From positions 62,001 through 126,000 of the forward strand of contig NZ_JAKJSD010000009.1 in NCBI RefSeq assembly GCF_029029505.1: a DNA stretch of 64,000 nucleotides, given 5' to 3'. This document shows positions 54,933 to 64,000 of this stretch, one piece after another. Positions within the stretch are counted from its first letter, which is position 1, and each line of letters begins with the position of its first letter. Both the position numbers and the translations under genes were made by a program. The notes beneath the pieces are model-generated. The model worked only from the letters and a program-made list of their open reading frames with translations, was not told the DNA's origin and did not search any database. The stretch is from Ancylomarina sp. DW003 (GTDB taxonomy: Bacteria; Bacteroidota; Bacteroidia; Bacteroidales; Marinifilaceae).

Positions 54933-56057
54933 ATGAAACTTAAATATTATTTTTTACTAAGCTGTTCCATCTTGTTTTTTCTTACATCGTGTAGCGATGA
55001 TGAGGATGCAGTATTGCCTGTTTTAAACTCATCAGGTTTGGAAAAAAACGAGTTGGAGTTGAAACTTGGAGAAAGTTTAAGTATTTCTCCCAAAATAAAT
55101 ACTGACGACCTGGATTATCAATGGTTAGTAAATGATAAAGCTGTTTCTAATGAAGCAACTTATACCTTTAATCCTGATGCTGTTGGAACTTACACAATTA
55201 AGTTTAACGCAAGTAATTCAAGTGGTTCGGTTGATTGCCAGTATCAAATTGTTGTTATTAAGGTTAGAACAAAAACGGATGAGTCATCTGCCTATTTAAC
55301 AAGCTTATTTGAATACAAGCCAGCACCAGGTCAGTTTGTAAACGAAGGATACGGTTTGATGAAAGATGCCGAAGCCATTCTTGGGAAACCCAAATATGGC
55401 TTAGTAAGCCTAGGTGGATTTGGAGGTTATATTTCGCTCGGGTTTGATCATACGCTTATAGATGAAGAAGGTGATGATTTTATTGTTTACGGCAATGCTT
55501 TTAAGGGTAGTTCTGAGGCTGGAATCGTAATGGTCAGTTTCGATTATAACGGAAATGGTAAAGCTGACGACGCGTGGTTTGAACTAGCAGGTAGCGAGTA
55601 TAATAAAGATGAGGTGATTCATAATTACGAGATTACTTATACCAATCCCAAAACCTATGCAGATGTACCTTGGACAGATAATCAGGGCAATACAGGCTTC
55701 GTGAAAATCAACGATTGGCATGAGCACAATTATTATCCTGAATTTATCGACGAGCAAGACGAAATCACTTTTACAGGAACTTTATTGCCAAACAATAAGG
55801 GAACTAATGATATGGGCTGGATCGTTTACAACGAATTCGAAAAAGGTTATGTGGATAATTACAGTGAGGAGTACGCTGAACTTAAAGGTAATAAGTTTGA
55901 TATTTCATGGGCTGTAAATAACAAGGGTGAAAAAGTAAAATTACCGGGTGTTGACTTTATTAAAGTTTATACGGCTGTTAATATCGATGGTGGCATATTA
56001 GGTGAAGCCTCTACCGAAATAATGGGAGCGGCAGATATAAGTCTACTGGAAGAGTAA
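54933..56057 (+). CDS. Surface lipoprotein of the B12 operon (PKD-like plus unnamed domain)
   Basis: 374 residues with lipoprotein Cys C20 (FLTSC). A PKD-like domain at about 35-115 resembles that of the preceding gene (LELKLGESLSISPK). The rest has GYGLMKDAEAILG, SLGGFGGYISLGFDH and a Ca-binding-like FDYNGNGKADD. Homologous proteins occur in Bacteroides cobalamin loci. It may be a second corrinoid-binding surface protein, but ligand binding has not been shown that I know of. It lies between the BtuG-like gene and btuB. Confidence 0.7.
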   Translation: MKLKYYFLLSCSILFFLTSCSDDEDAVLPVLNSSGLEKNELELKLGESLSISPKINTDDLDYQWLVNDKAVSNEATYTFNPDAVGTYTIKFNASNSSGSVDCQYQIVVIKVRTKTDESSAYLTSLFEYKPAPGQFVNEGYGLMKDAEAILGKPKYGLVSLGGFGGYISLGFDHTLIDEEGDDFIVYGNAFKGSSEAGIVMVSFDYNGNGKADDAWFELAGSEYNKDEVIHNYEITYTNPKTYADVPWTDNQGNTGFVKINDWHEHNYYPEFIDEQDEITFTGTLLPNNKGTNDMGWIVYNEFEKGYVDNYSEEYAELKGNKFDISWAVNNKGEKVKLPGVDFIKVYTAVNIDGGILGEASTEIMGAADISLLEE

Positions 56058-56201
56058 AATATCAGATAACATATTAGTTAGTAATGAGTGTTGTTATTGC
56101 CAAATTTCATTTATAGGTGTGTTAAATGGAGTTTGGCAATTTCTACTTTCCTAATTCGACTTGTCCCTATTAATTATATTAACGTATTCATATTTATTGG
56201 A

Positions 56202-58250
56202 ATGCATAAAATACTAAAGATAAAATTGATCTTTCTTTTTACGATATGTTCCTTGTTCGTAAAGGCTTCTATTCCTGATTCTATCTTATTGAAGGAAGTT
56301 AAGATTGTAGAGAAGTTAATTGTAAAGAAAAAACGTGCGGGCTTAAAGTTTCAAAAGATAGATACACTTGTTTTATCAAACTTATCGCATCGATCTCTTT
56401 CAGAGGTGTTATCAGAGAATACCCCTATCTTTATAAAAACCTATGGTAGAGGTTCTATGGCCACAGCATCGTTTCGGGGTACAGCACCTTCGCATACTAA
56501 GGTCTTGTGGAATAATATGGAGATTAATTCACCTATGCTGGGAATGGTTGATTTTTCCCTGATTCCCACTTGGTTTATGGACGATGTGAATTTATCTTAT
56601 GGAGCGGCTTCGGTAAAGAAAAGTGCCGGTGCACTAGGGGGAAGTGTAGAGATGACTAATAAGGCCGATTGGAGAAAAGGTTTTTCTCTTCATACCTTGT
56701 CATCGGCAGGAAGTTATAAAACTTACGACCAATTTATTTCCTTGAATTATAGTAATCGGAAGTTTTCATCTAAGACCAAAGCTTTTTACTCTGTATCTGA
56801 CAATGACTTTAAATTCTTTAATAAAGATATTCCTGCTAGTGTCGATTTGAAAACAGGAGAAATATCGCATGAAACTCAAAAGCAGAAGAATGCGGATTAC
56901 AAAAAATATGGCTTTTTGCAAGAACTCTATTATAAGCTATCCTTAAAAGACATGGTATCCTTTAAAATTTGGAACCAATATTCCGATAGAAGTTTACCTC
57001 AGTTGAGTACTAACGAATCGAATGATAAAGATAGCGATGGCAAACTTATTCTAAATAATATAAACAACCAGCTTGACCGTAGTACAAGAATATCATCTTC
57101 ATGGAAACACTATTTTAACAAATCTAATTTGAAGGTAGATTTTGGTTATATCAATACCAATTTGGATTATTATTTGGATGTAAAACAGAATAGGGGGGAG
57201 AAGAAAGTAAGCAATCGGGTTATCGATTCAGAAAGTAAGATTGATACCTATATGGCAAAGGCGGAATTGACTGGAAATATTAAGGAACGAACAAGATATA
57301 GTTTAAGTGGGGAATTTTCAGCTAATCGGGTAGACACTAAGGAGAGTGTGAAAAAAACAGGTTATAAAGAGAATCGCAACAAAGAATCTTTTGTTTTATT
57401 TATGCAACACCAATGGACCAGGAACATCAGTCAGAATATAACATTGCGTCAACCTTTCGTAGACGAGAAAGCTGATCCTTTGATTTATGTGAGTGCACTT
57501 GAATACACTGCAGGAGAAAAGAAGCAGTTTAAGTTAGGTGCCAACTTCACGCGTAATTATAACAGACCTACACTTAATGATTTATATTTTCAGCCTGGGG
57601 GAAATCCGGACTTGAAACCTGAGGATGGTTTTACTTATGAAGGGAATATTGGCTATACCGTTTCGGGCAAGAATTACGATTTGGATTTATCCACCTCTGC
57701 CTATAAATCAGATATTGACAACTGGATTATATGGTTGCCGAATGATAGAGGTTTTTGGGAACCTTTTAATTTAAAGAACGTAAAAGTTACGGGCTTAGAA
57801 TTTAAGGCAAAACTGAAGGGAAAACTATTTAATGATTTACAATATAGATTGAGTGGGAATTATGCCTACACAAAATCAATAAACCATGGCGATGGTGTCA
57901 CATTGGGCGACCAATCAAAAGGTAAACAGTTACCTTTTATTCCAAAGCATTCATCCAATCTATTGCTTAATATAGAATACAAAGACTGGTTTATAAATCA
58001 CAACTTCACTTATTATAGCGAGAGGTTCACAACCTCATCTAACGATAGAAAAAAAGAGCAAGCGGGGAGAGATTTATACCCATACTACATGAATAATATT
58101 TCTTTTGGACATAGGTTTTTGTTGAAGAAAAAATGCTTAGCTGAGATTAAATTCAGAATAGACAACCTGTTCGATGAAGATTACCGGTCAATCCTCCAAA
58201 GACCGATGCCAAGACAAAACTACACGCTCTTATTAGATCTCAAATTTTAA
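56202..58250 (+). CDS. btuB: TonB-dependent cobalamin receptor
   Basis: About 682 residues. The frame is open from a GTG at 56088, but the signal peptide (KIKLIFLFTICSLFVKA) sets the start at 56202. A plug domain (SEVLSENTPIFIKTYGRGSMATASFRG and SAGALGGSVEM) precedes a 22-strand barrel ending in LLLDLKF. The plug begins near LKEVKIVEK, a TonB-box-like site. It imports cobalamin or other corrinoids with energy from TonB. The riboswitch and propeller genes around it fix the substrate class. Confidence 0.9.
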   Translation: MHKILKIKLIFLFTICSLFVKASIPDSILLKEVKIVEKLIVKKKRAGLKFQKIDTLVLSNLSHRSLSEVLSENTPIFIKTYGRGSMATASFRGTAPSHTKVLWNNMEINSPMLGMVDFSLIPTWFMDDVNLSYGAASVKKSAGALGGSVEMTNKADWRKGFSLHTLSSAGSYKTYDQFISLNYSNRKFSSKTKAFYSVSDNDFKFFNKDIPASVDLKTGEISHETQKQKNADYKKYGFLQELYYKLSLKDMVSFKIWNQYSDRSLPQLSTNESNDKDSDGKLILNNINNQLDRSTRISSSWKHYFNKSNLKVDFGYINTNLDYYLDVKQNRGEKKVSNRVIDSESKIDTYMAKAELTGNIKERTRYSLSGEFSANRVDTKESVKKTGYKENRNKESFVLFMQHQWTRNISQNITLRQPFVDEKADPLIYVSALEYTAGEKKQFKLGANFTRNYNRPTLNDLYFQPGGNPDLKPEDGFTYEGNIGYTVSGKNYDLDLSTSAYKSDIDNWIIWLPNDRGFWEPFNLKNVKVTGLEFKAKLKGKLFNDLQYRLSGNYAYTKSINHGDGVTLGDQSKGKQLPFIPKHSSNLLLNIEYKDWFINHNFTYYSERFTTSSNDRKKEQAGRDLYPYYMNNISFGHRFLLKKKCLAEIKFRIDNLFDEDYRSILQRPMPRQNYTLLLDLKF

Positions 58251-58253
58251 ATC

Positions 58254-59363
58254 ATGAAACATCAAAATATTGTTTTATTAATTATTGTATTTCTGTCTTG
58301 TTGTTCGTGTATGGATGATGAAGCCTATATGAATGAGCAGAAATTGAACAAAACTGTTTCTGATATTATAAATGAAGATTACGTCTTGATTTCTAACGAG
58401 GGAAACTTTATGTATGGTAATGCATCAATTAGCTATTACAACAAAACGACTCATGAACTGATAAATGATGTGTTTTCGAAACAGAATATTATGCCCATTG
58501 GCGATGTTGTGCAATCTATTGTTTTACGAGATGGTTTGGCATACATTGTGGTTAATAATTCTGGGAAGATATTTGTGATTAATATGGGGAAGTTTCCTCA
58601 CTTGCCGGCCTTTGCCTATGTTGGGAAAGTAACGGGCTTGGTGTCGCCTCGTTACATTCATTTTATAAATAATAGTAAGGCTTACATTACCGATTTGTAT
58701 GCCAAATCCATCACAATATTTAATCCTGAGACATTAGACAAAACCGGATTTATATCTGTTGATAATAAGTCAAGCGAATTTTACCAGCATCCAACCGAGC
58801 AGATGGTTCAGTACGATAAGTATGTGTTTACCAACTGCTGGAGTTACGATAATAAACTTCTAGTGATTGATTCAGAAAAGGATATTGTGGTAGATTCCAT
58901 TAATGTAGGTTTGCAACCCACTTCATTGGTTTTAGATAAAAACAATAAGCTTTGGACCATAACCGATGGTGGCTATAAGGGTAGTCCATATGGTTTTGAG
59001 GCTCCTTCCTTGTGGAAAATTGATGCTAAAAGCCGAAAAGTAGAACAGGTTTTTCATTTTAAAGAAGGGGATAGAGGATCGGAAGTCAAACTTAATGGGG
59101 CAAAAGACAGTCTTTATTTTATAAATAAAGGTATTTGGCGCATGTCAATTACTGACGAAAATTTGCCCAGCAAGGCTTTTATATCAGGTGAAAACAAATT
59201 GTTTTATGGTTTGAATATTGACCCTGTTGACTCGGATATTTATGCTATTGATGCCATTGATTATGTGCAACCTGGCCTTGTATATCGAATTTCATCACAA
59301 GGTAAGCCAATTGATACAATGCGTGTGGGAATTATACCTGGTGAAGCAGTTTTTAGTCATTAA
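58254..59363 (+). CDS. Second BtuG-like propeller lipoprotein
   Basis: 369 residues, starting 3 nt after btuB. The leader ends in FLSCCSC. A DUF5074/YncE-type propeller follows (YVLISNEGNFMYGNASISYYN, then SPRYIHFINNSKAYITDLYA and GLQPTSLVLDKNNKLW). It lacks the PKD-like domain of the first copy. It is probably a corrinoid-binding surface protein for the same receptor. Two BtuG-like proteins in one operon could capture different cobamides. Confidence 0.8.
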   Translation: MKHQNIVLLIIVFLSCCSCMDDEAYMNEQKLNKTVSDIINEDYVLISNEGNFMYGNASISYYNKTTHELINDVFSKQNIMPIGDVVQSIVLRDGLAYIVVNNSGKIFVINMGKFPHLPAFAYVGKVTGLVSPRYIHFINNSKAYITDLYAKSITIFNPETLDKTGFISVDNKSSEFYQHPTEQMVQYDKYVFTNCWSYDNKLLVIDSEKDIVVDSINVGLQPTSLVLDKNNKLWTITDGGYKGSPYGFEAPSLWKIDAKSRKVEQVFHFKEGDRGSEVKLNGAKDSLYFINKGIWRMSITDENLPSKAFISGENKLFYGLNIDPVDSDIYAIDAIDYVQPGLVYRISSQGKPIDTMRVGIIPGEAVFSH

Positions 59364-59390
59364 CATACAAAGCCTATAAGAAATAATTCG

Positions 59391-59465
59391 GACGCAGATT
59401 TAAATGATTCATAGGGTGTTTTGTCCAAACTTTATAATTTTATGATCATTTTCTAAATCTGCGTC
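59391..59465. repeat. 12-bp inverted repeat with 51-nt loop
   Basis: GACGCAGATTTA (59391-59402) and TAAATCTGCGTC (59454-59465) are exact inverted copies, followed by GGTTTTT. It may act as the operon's terminator or be a relic of a small mobile repeat. Confidence 0.5.
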
Positions 59466-59534
59466 GGTTTTTCCTGAGGCTTTAAACACATAAAGGGGAG
59501 TGAAAGATAAATTATAACTAAAAATCGATTTCTT

Positions 59535-59885
59535 TTATTCTCCTTCTTTTTTCTCTTTCTTCTCTTCTTTTTTAAGCTCTTTAATCTTTTCGAAAGGGGT
59601 ATCATATGTTACTATTTTGTTGCCAGAATAATTCTTCGGATTTAAAGAGATTCCTGTTCTGATGACATTGAAAATTGTTTTTTCATTAAACTGAAGAATA
59701 ACCATTTCGTTATTTGTAAGGTCGATTACGGTTTGAGATGTATAAGTTTGTGTTCCTGACTGAGAGATAAACAAAGCATGTTCGGGAACATTTACATTGG
59801 GAGGTGGTTTTACCACAGATTGACTCATGGTCATACAACCCATGAATAGAAAACTCATTCCAATAATTAGAAGATGGTGTTTCAT
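59535..59885 (-). CDS. Small lipoprotein with Lys/Glu-rich tail
   Basis: 116 residues with lipobox GMSFLFMGC. The mature part is beta-rich (ALFISQSGTQTYTSQTVIDL, MVILQFNEKTIFNVI) and ends in a highly charged tail (ELKKEEKKEKKEGE). I know no family. It is convergent with the B12 operon and stands alone. Confidence 0.6.
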   Translation of the reverse strand: MKHHLLIIGMSFLFMGCMTMSQSVVKPPPNVNVPEHALFISQSGTQTYTSQTVIDLTNNEMVILQFNEKTIFNVIRTGISLNPKNYSGNKIVTYDTPFEKIKELKKEEKKEKKEGE

Positions 59886-60330
59886 GATGAGGAAATTTAA
59901 TTTAGGGATAAATGTATAAGCAGAGATCTTAGTCTGTCCGTATTTTGTTTATGTATTTTTAGTAATTAAGTTTCTGATTAGTAATTTTAAAATCGAAAAT
60001 CATATGTTTGATTTTACAAACTTTATTTTTTTATGATCAAAAATTATGCCAGTGGTATAATTATGAGTGATTTATGGGTAGGAATGTGAAGTGAAATAAG
60101 TTGGCTGTTTTTCTTTCTTTTGAGGATGTGCTACTATGAGAGTCGATAGCATTTTGGCAAATTTGAGTTAGGAAGCAAACTTGCTTAAAATAATTCAGCG
60201 CAAGTATCCTTTTTATTACATTATATGTTATGAATCAATTCCCGATCTCAGAATAAACTTTTATAATGCTTACCTTTCATCAGGATTTAAAAATCCTTTT
60301 AAATTCGACTAACATATAATTAGAATTAAA
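59886..60330. other. Intergenic region upstream of the hexosaminidase gene
   Basis: 445 nt, AT-rich and without a gene. AGGATTTAAAAATCCT (60282-60297) is a palindrome followed by TTT, 33 nt before the GH20 start; it could be an attenuator or a protein site. Confidence 0.35.
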
Positions 60331-61890
60331 ATGATGAAATCATTCAGTTTAGGCCCATTATTCTTAATCGTAGTGATGTTTGTTTCATGCAAAACACCAA
60401 CTCCTAAAGATCTTTCAAAAGAAAGCCTGATTCCAAAACCAACAAAGCTTGTTGCTACAGGTTCTTCCTTTGATTGGACCGCGAAAACAAAAATCTACCT
60501 GTCAGCAGAACAGGATGATGTGAAAGCAATTGCTGATTACTTGGTCGATTTTATTGCACCGGCGACAGGATTTAAAACAGAAGTGAAAGCTGTTAAAAAA
60601 CCAGCATCGAAAAGAGGAATAGCTTTGCTTTTAAATAAGGAATTAAAAGCATTGGGCGAGGAGGGGTATAATTTGAATATTACCGATAAACGTGTTGTTT
60701 TGGAAGCCTACCAATTGGCAGGTTTGTTTAGAGGTGTTCAAACTATCAGACAATTATTACCAGCTCGTATAGAATCGAAAGATTTGCAAATGGGATCATG
60801 GGAGATAGCTAGTGGAACAATTGAAGATGCACCAGACTATGGCTACAGAGGTGCCATGTTGGATGTGGTACGTCATTTCTTTGATGTGACCGATGTGAAA
60901 CGATTTATCGATTTAATTGCGGCCTATAAAATGAATGTTCTGCATTTGCACTTGACTGATGATCAGGGATGGCGAATTGAAATTAAATCGTGGCCCAATC
61001 TGACAAAGCATGGTGGTAGTACACAAGTAGATGGTGGTAAAGGTGGTTTTTATACTCAAGAAGAATATACTGAGCTTGTAAAGTATGCACAGGATAGGTT
61101 TATTACCATTATTCCTGAAATAGATATGCCAGGTCATACCAATGCGGCTTTGGCTTCGTATGCCGAATTGAATGCTGATGGTAAAGCAAGAGACTTATAT
61201 ACAGGAACCAATGTTGGTTTTAGTACGCTGGATGCCAACAAAGAGATCACTTATAAATTTATCGATGATGTGATTCGTGAATTGGTTGCTCTAACACCAG
61301 GTGAGTACATTCATATTGGTGGAGACGAATCGAATGCGACTAAGAAGAAAGATTACATCAAGTTTATAAACCGTGTGCAGGATATTGTGAATTCTCATGG
61401 AAAAAAGATGATGGGCTGGGCAGATATTTCAGCAGCAAACCTAAAGGAAAATACCATAGCCCAATTTTGGCACACAAGAACCAAGACCGCTACAGATGCT
61501 GTGAATCAGAATGTGAAAATATTGATGTCGCCGGCAAAAAGAGCCTATATGGATATGCAGTACGATTCCATTTGCCCACTGGGTTTACATTGGGCAGGTT
61601 ATCTTGAAGTAGATAAGGCTTACGACTGGAATTTGGAAACCAATGTAGAAGGTATCTCTCGTGAAAACATCATTGGTATAGAAGCACCACTGTGGTCGGA
61701 AACTGTTGAAACCATCGACGATATCGAATACCTTGTTTTTCCTCGACTATTGGGGTATGCCGAGCTGGGATGGTCTAAACATACTAATAAATCGTGGGAA
61801 GAGTATAAGCTTCGATTGGGGAAACAGAAGACACGATTTGAACATATGGGAATTAATTATTATCCGTCGGCTTTGGTGCCTTGGGAATAA
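60331..61890 (+). CDS. GH20 beta-N-acetylhexosaminidase lipoprotein
   Basis: 519 residues. The lipoprotein leader ends in VMFVSC. A GH20b domain (about 30-160) precedes the catalytic barrel with GAMLDVVRHFFDV, HLHLTDDQGWRIEI, PEIDMPGHTNAAL and the Asp-Glu catalytic pair in YIHIGGDESNA. It cleaves terminal GlcNAc/GalNAc from chitin oligosaccharides or glycans. It stands alone, with no SusCD pair beside it. Confidence 0.93.
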   Translation: MMKSFSLGPLFLIVVMFVSCKTPTPKDLSKESLIPKPTKLVATGSSFDWTAKTKIYLSAEQDDVKAIADYLVDFIAPATGFKTEVKAVKKPASKRGIALLLNKELKALGEEGYNLNITDKRVVLEAYQLAGLFRGVQTIRQLLPARIESKDLQMGSWEIASGTIEDAPDYGYRGAMLDVVRHFFDVTDVKRFIDLIAAYKMNVLHLHLTDDQGWRIEIKSWPNLTKHGGSTQVDGGKGGFYTQEEYTELVKYAQDRFITIIPEIDMPGHTNAALASYAELNADGKARDLYTGTNVGFSTLDANKEITYKFIDDVIRELVALTPGEYIHIGGDESNATKKKDYIKFINRVQDIVNSHGKKMMGWADISAANLKENTIAQFWHTRTKTATDAVNQNVKILMSPAKRAYMDMQYDSICPLGLHWAGYLEVDKAYDWNLETNVEGISRENIIGIEAPLWSETVETIDDIEYLVFPRLLGYAELGWSKHTNKSWEEYKLRLGKQKTRFEHMGINYYPSALVPWE

Positions 61891-62032
61891 TTAGTAATAA
61901 TCTATTTACTTATAAATACCTGTTGTGGGGAAGGTGGCTTAATAGTTTATAAAAAAAACAGCTCTCCCTTGAGCTTACTTGATACCCCTTCTCATGGCAG
62001 AGGGATACCTTCTTTTAAAGTAAAATGAATTT

Positions 62033-62548
62033 ATGATTTTCTACTCAGAACAAGAGTTTAAAGGTAAGCTTAAGACTGAAGTTGAGCATATTCTTGGTAA
62101 ATCGAAATTGATAAAAGAGCAGCTTAAATCAGGTTCGGTTGGCAGTGAATTATATCGTTTGATTGATTTGAAAATGAAATCAGAATTAAAATACCTGATG
62201 GACTTGAATACAAGATGCAACTTCGAAAAATATGAGAAAGGTTTGCTTTTAAGAATTAATCACAATCAGAAGTTGTATTTTCTTGCATTTAGCTATGATG
62301 ATATAAGTTCGATAAATGTGGTAAAAGGTGAAGAAATAACTTCTCCTTTATTATTTAGTCCCATGAAGTTCCTTTTATTTATAGGAATACACATAAGGTA
62401 TGCACGATATTTTAGAATTCATCTTTCTGAATATAGAATTGAACGAATGAATCTAACTATAAAGCTGGGAGAAAATCTTATTCAGTTAGATTCGAATGGT
62501 TATAATTACTACAGCGAATTAAACTATTTTAAGGAGATTATAAAATAG
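62033..62548 (+). CDS. Hypothetical protein
   Basis: 171 residues. The N-terminal half is helical and charged (TEVEHILGKSKLIKEQLKSG); the C-terminal half is mixed, with FLLFIGIHIRYARYFRIHL as the only hydrophobic stretch. There is no signal peptide and no motif I recognise. A frame of this length with ATG start and a terminator after it argues that it is real. Confidence 0.55.
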   Translation: MIFYSEQEFKGKLKTEVEHILGKSKLIKEQLKSGSVGSELYRLIDLKMKSELKYLMDLNTRCNFEKYEKGLLLRINHNQKLYFLAFSYDDISSINVVKGEEITSPLLFSPMKFLLFIGIHIRYARYFRIHLSEYRIERMNLTIKLGENLIQLDSNGYNYYSELNYFKEIIK

Positions 62549-62579
62549 AGTTTCAATGTGACTTGGGGTCAATAATAAA

Positions 62580-62601
62580 GGCTATCCGTAATTGGATAGC
62601 C
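62580..62601. terminator. Bidirectional terminator between 62.5 kb convergent genes
   Basis: GGCTATCC (62580-62587) and GGATAGCC (62594-62601) with a 6-nt loop and T/A-rich flanks, between convergent genes. Confidence 0.8.
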
Positions 62602-62625
62602 TTCATCATATATTTCTCTGACAAT

Positions 62626-63774
62626 TTAATATCTACTATAAAATCGTCTCAACTCATTGGTCAATTGTGTGTAAATTGGTTTGGTAAACTCCACAAACAA
62701 ATCCTGTCGTGCAGGAGGCTGAACTGGTTCGCTTTCGCAAATCTCCAATTCTTCATCAGTTAAAGCTCTTTCGTCGCCGTTAAAGTGCCCCCACTCGCTA
62801 AACCAGACAAATTCGCCAGCCATGCGCTTGCTATTGATAATTCGTCTGTTGTCAAACTCTTCAATTTCTAAGGAAAGTAAACCTTTGGAAATAACCTCAC
62901 GCTTGTGAATATGTAGTTTGGCTTTTACCTTATTAAAAACCTTAACCGTAGAGCCATCCTTAAGTTTGGTAGTACCCACTTCAACACTATCGGCACTAAT
63001 CACATTCTTTTCAATATCGGTATCGTGAGTCTCACCCACAACAAAATCTTCGAAACGCATAGCAATTACCTGATCGGGGTATTCCAGTTTCTCCATCTCA
63101 GCCTCTTTGGGTGTGTAGAAACGAACAAACTTACGCTTGATATTATTGGTAATAAATTGAGTAACCTGATCTTGAAAAAACTCAGCACTTAAGCTGTACC
63201 TTGCCGAATTAACCGGAATGTGTTCAATAATAACCTTAAGGGTTGCCATATCAAAGGCTTCATCCATTTTTAGGTTAACATCTTTATAATTGGCTACAAA
63301 CTGATTGGCCTTGACAAAATGATTGTAAGCAACCTTAGCAGCCGAACGTGTGTTTTTAGCCATTTCTCTCATACCAGCCGCGTAGCATTCGGGAGCAGCA
63401 AGCTGTCTGGCCTGATCTTCTTCGGTACGAAACGATTGTACATTAGAAAGTAAACGCAAAGCCGCCGGGCAACGATTAATCTCATCGTACATTCTATTCA
63501 GAATCTGATATTGTCCTATGGATTTTGTATTCTTCATAGGATCAGGAGAATTCAGAATTGAAACAATTTCTCTTTTCGACCATTGAACCGCTAGCGGATA
63601 GCTTTCCAATAGGGTTTGTTGAGCCTTGCTTTTGTCAGGATTTGATCTTAATCGATCAACTGATTTTAATACGGCCGAGTAATAGTTTCCTTTTTGTAGA
63701 GCTTTTTCTCCCGAACTACAGGCCGAAATCACAATGGATAATATTAGTAATGTAGAGTAAAATACTTGCTTCAT
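62626..63774 (-). CDS. Lipoprotein with N-terminal helical repeats
   Basis: 382 residues. The lipobox is SIVISAC (Cys 19). The N-terminal half has TPR-like helices (KALQKGNYYSAVLKSVDRLR). The C-terminal part is beta-rich (GSTVKVFNKVKAKLHIHKREV). Such proteins are common in Bacteroidota and function is unknown. The frame begins 227 nt from the window end, with no other gene before it. Confidence 0.7.
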   Translation of the reverse strand: MKQVFYSTLLILSIVISACSSGEKALQKGNYYSAVLKSVDRLRSNPDKSKAQQTLLESYPLAVQWSKREIVSILNSPDPMKNTKSIGQYQILNRMYDEINRCPAALRLLSNVQSFRTEEDQARQLAAPECYAAGMREMAKNTRSAAKVAYNHFVKANQFVANYKDVNLKMDEAFDMATLKVIIEHIPVNSARYSLSAEFFQDQVTQFITNNIKRKFVRFYTPKEAEMEKLEYPDQVIAMRFEDFVVGETHDTDIEKNVISADSVEVGTTKLKDGSTVKVFNKVKAKLHIHKREVISKGLLSLEIEEFDNRRIINSKRMAGEFVWFSEWGHFNGDERALTDEELEICESEPVQPPARQDLFVEFTKPIYTQLTNELRRFYSRY

Positions 63775-64000
63775 AAGTATAGGTTTAGATGTGTATGCAA
63801 ATTTAAATTTTTATATGAAATAAAGTCGCGAAGTAGGGGAGTTTTCTCTATTTTCCTTCTTGACTCCTTGTATGATAGCTGAAATACAAATACCGAACCA
63901 AAACTGAAAGTGACTTGGAGTTTCTTGTCTCTACCTTATTGTTTAGGGCGTTTAGTAAACTCGATAAGAAGTTGATCGTTTGTATATTGTGATTTCTAAA

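Noticed and set aside
1-64000. CRISPR arrays, tRNA/rRNA genes, insertion sequences, integrases
   Set aside because: I looked for spaced repeats, cloverleaf-like segments and transposase or recombinase motifs and found none that I could support.

Overview
The window is AT-rich chromosomal DNA from a marine-type anaerobic or facultative Bacteroidota, most likely of the Marinilabiliales/Marinifilaceae kind. This placement is an inference. It rests on abundant lipoproteins with Cys directly after a short hydrophobic leader, SusC-like plug motifs, a TonB-dependent B12 locus, LytS/LytTR signalling, GH20 and DUF5074-type proteins, few Shine-Dalgarno sites, and anaerobic redox genes (IorAB, NfnAB, rubrerythrin-like). 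I saw no rRNA, tRNA, CRISPR array, transposase or integrase.

Layout. 0-1.3 kb: a TIM-barrel protein that looks like the cobamide-remodelling enzyme CbiR, with a Cys-rich small protein. 1.4-7.5 kb: a serpin whose lipoprotein leader lies in another frame, a rubredoxin/DUF2231-like membrane protein, a YgjV-GNAT fusion, DUF4159, rsmE, a four-helix-bundle protein and an HD-PycTM (Pycsar effector-like) fusion. 7.7-15.2 kb: SdiA-regulated lipoprotein, a metallophosphatase-Omp85 fusion with an eroded active site, a lone receiver domain, topB. 15.2-23.3 kb (minus strand): sixA, ppk1, a 1494-residue exported protein, prmA. 23.9-32.5 kb: iorA-iorB, a WecA-type transferase, SUI1 and DksA/TraR-like proteins, nfnAB, a ferritin-like protein. 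33-38 kb: HD protein, zinc peptidase lipoprotein, and a nemR-nemA-like TetR/old-yellow-enzyme pair with a matching operator before each gene. 38-48.3 kb: a rhomboid protease with a SusC-plug-like tail, a LytS/LytTR pair, a DUF6515-like protein, then kamA - sfp-like PPTase - Pls-like NRPS, followed by a fragment copy of the rhomboid tail and a broken DUF2007 gene. 48.3-52.4 kb: degQ, hsp20, a membrane protein. 52.6-59.4 kb: two cobalamin riboswitches in tandem before a BtuG-like / surface lipoprotein / btuB / BtuG-like operon. 59.5-64 kb: small lipoprotein, GH20 hexosaminidase, two hypothetical genes.

The most striking system is at 42.4-48.0 kb. A compact lysine 2,3-aminomutase keeps both aspartates that bind the lysine epsilon-amine. 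It is followed by a phosphopantetheinyl transferase and a single-module A-T synthetase whose C-terminal half has three membrane-segment plus left-handed beta-helix units, the architecture of epsilon-poly-lysine synthetase. My hand-derived adenylation code (D-G-E-S-I-S-V-V-N-K) resembles lysine codes. Together they predict a homopolymer or oligomer of beta-lysine (or lysine), which would be unusual in Bacteroidota. The cluster, with the upstream two-component genes, is bracketed by an 81-bp direct repeat (68/81 identical) derived from the rhomboid 3' end, suggesting that the segment arrived or was rearranged as a unit.
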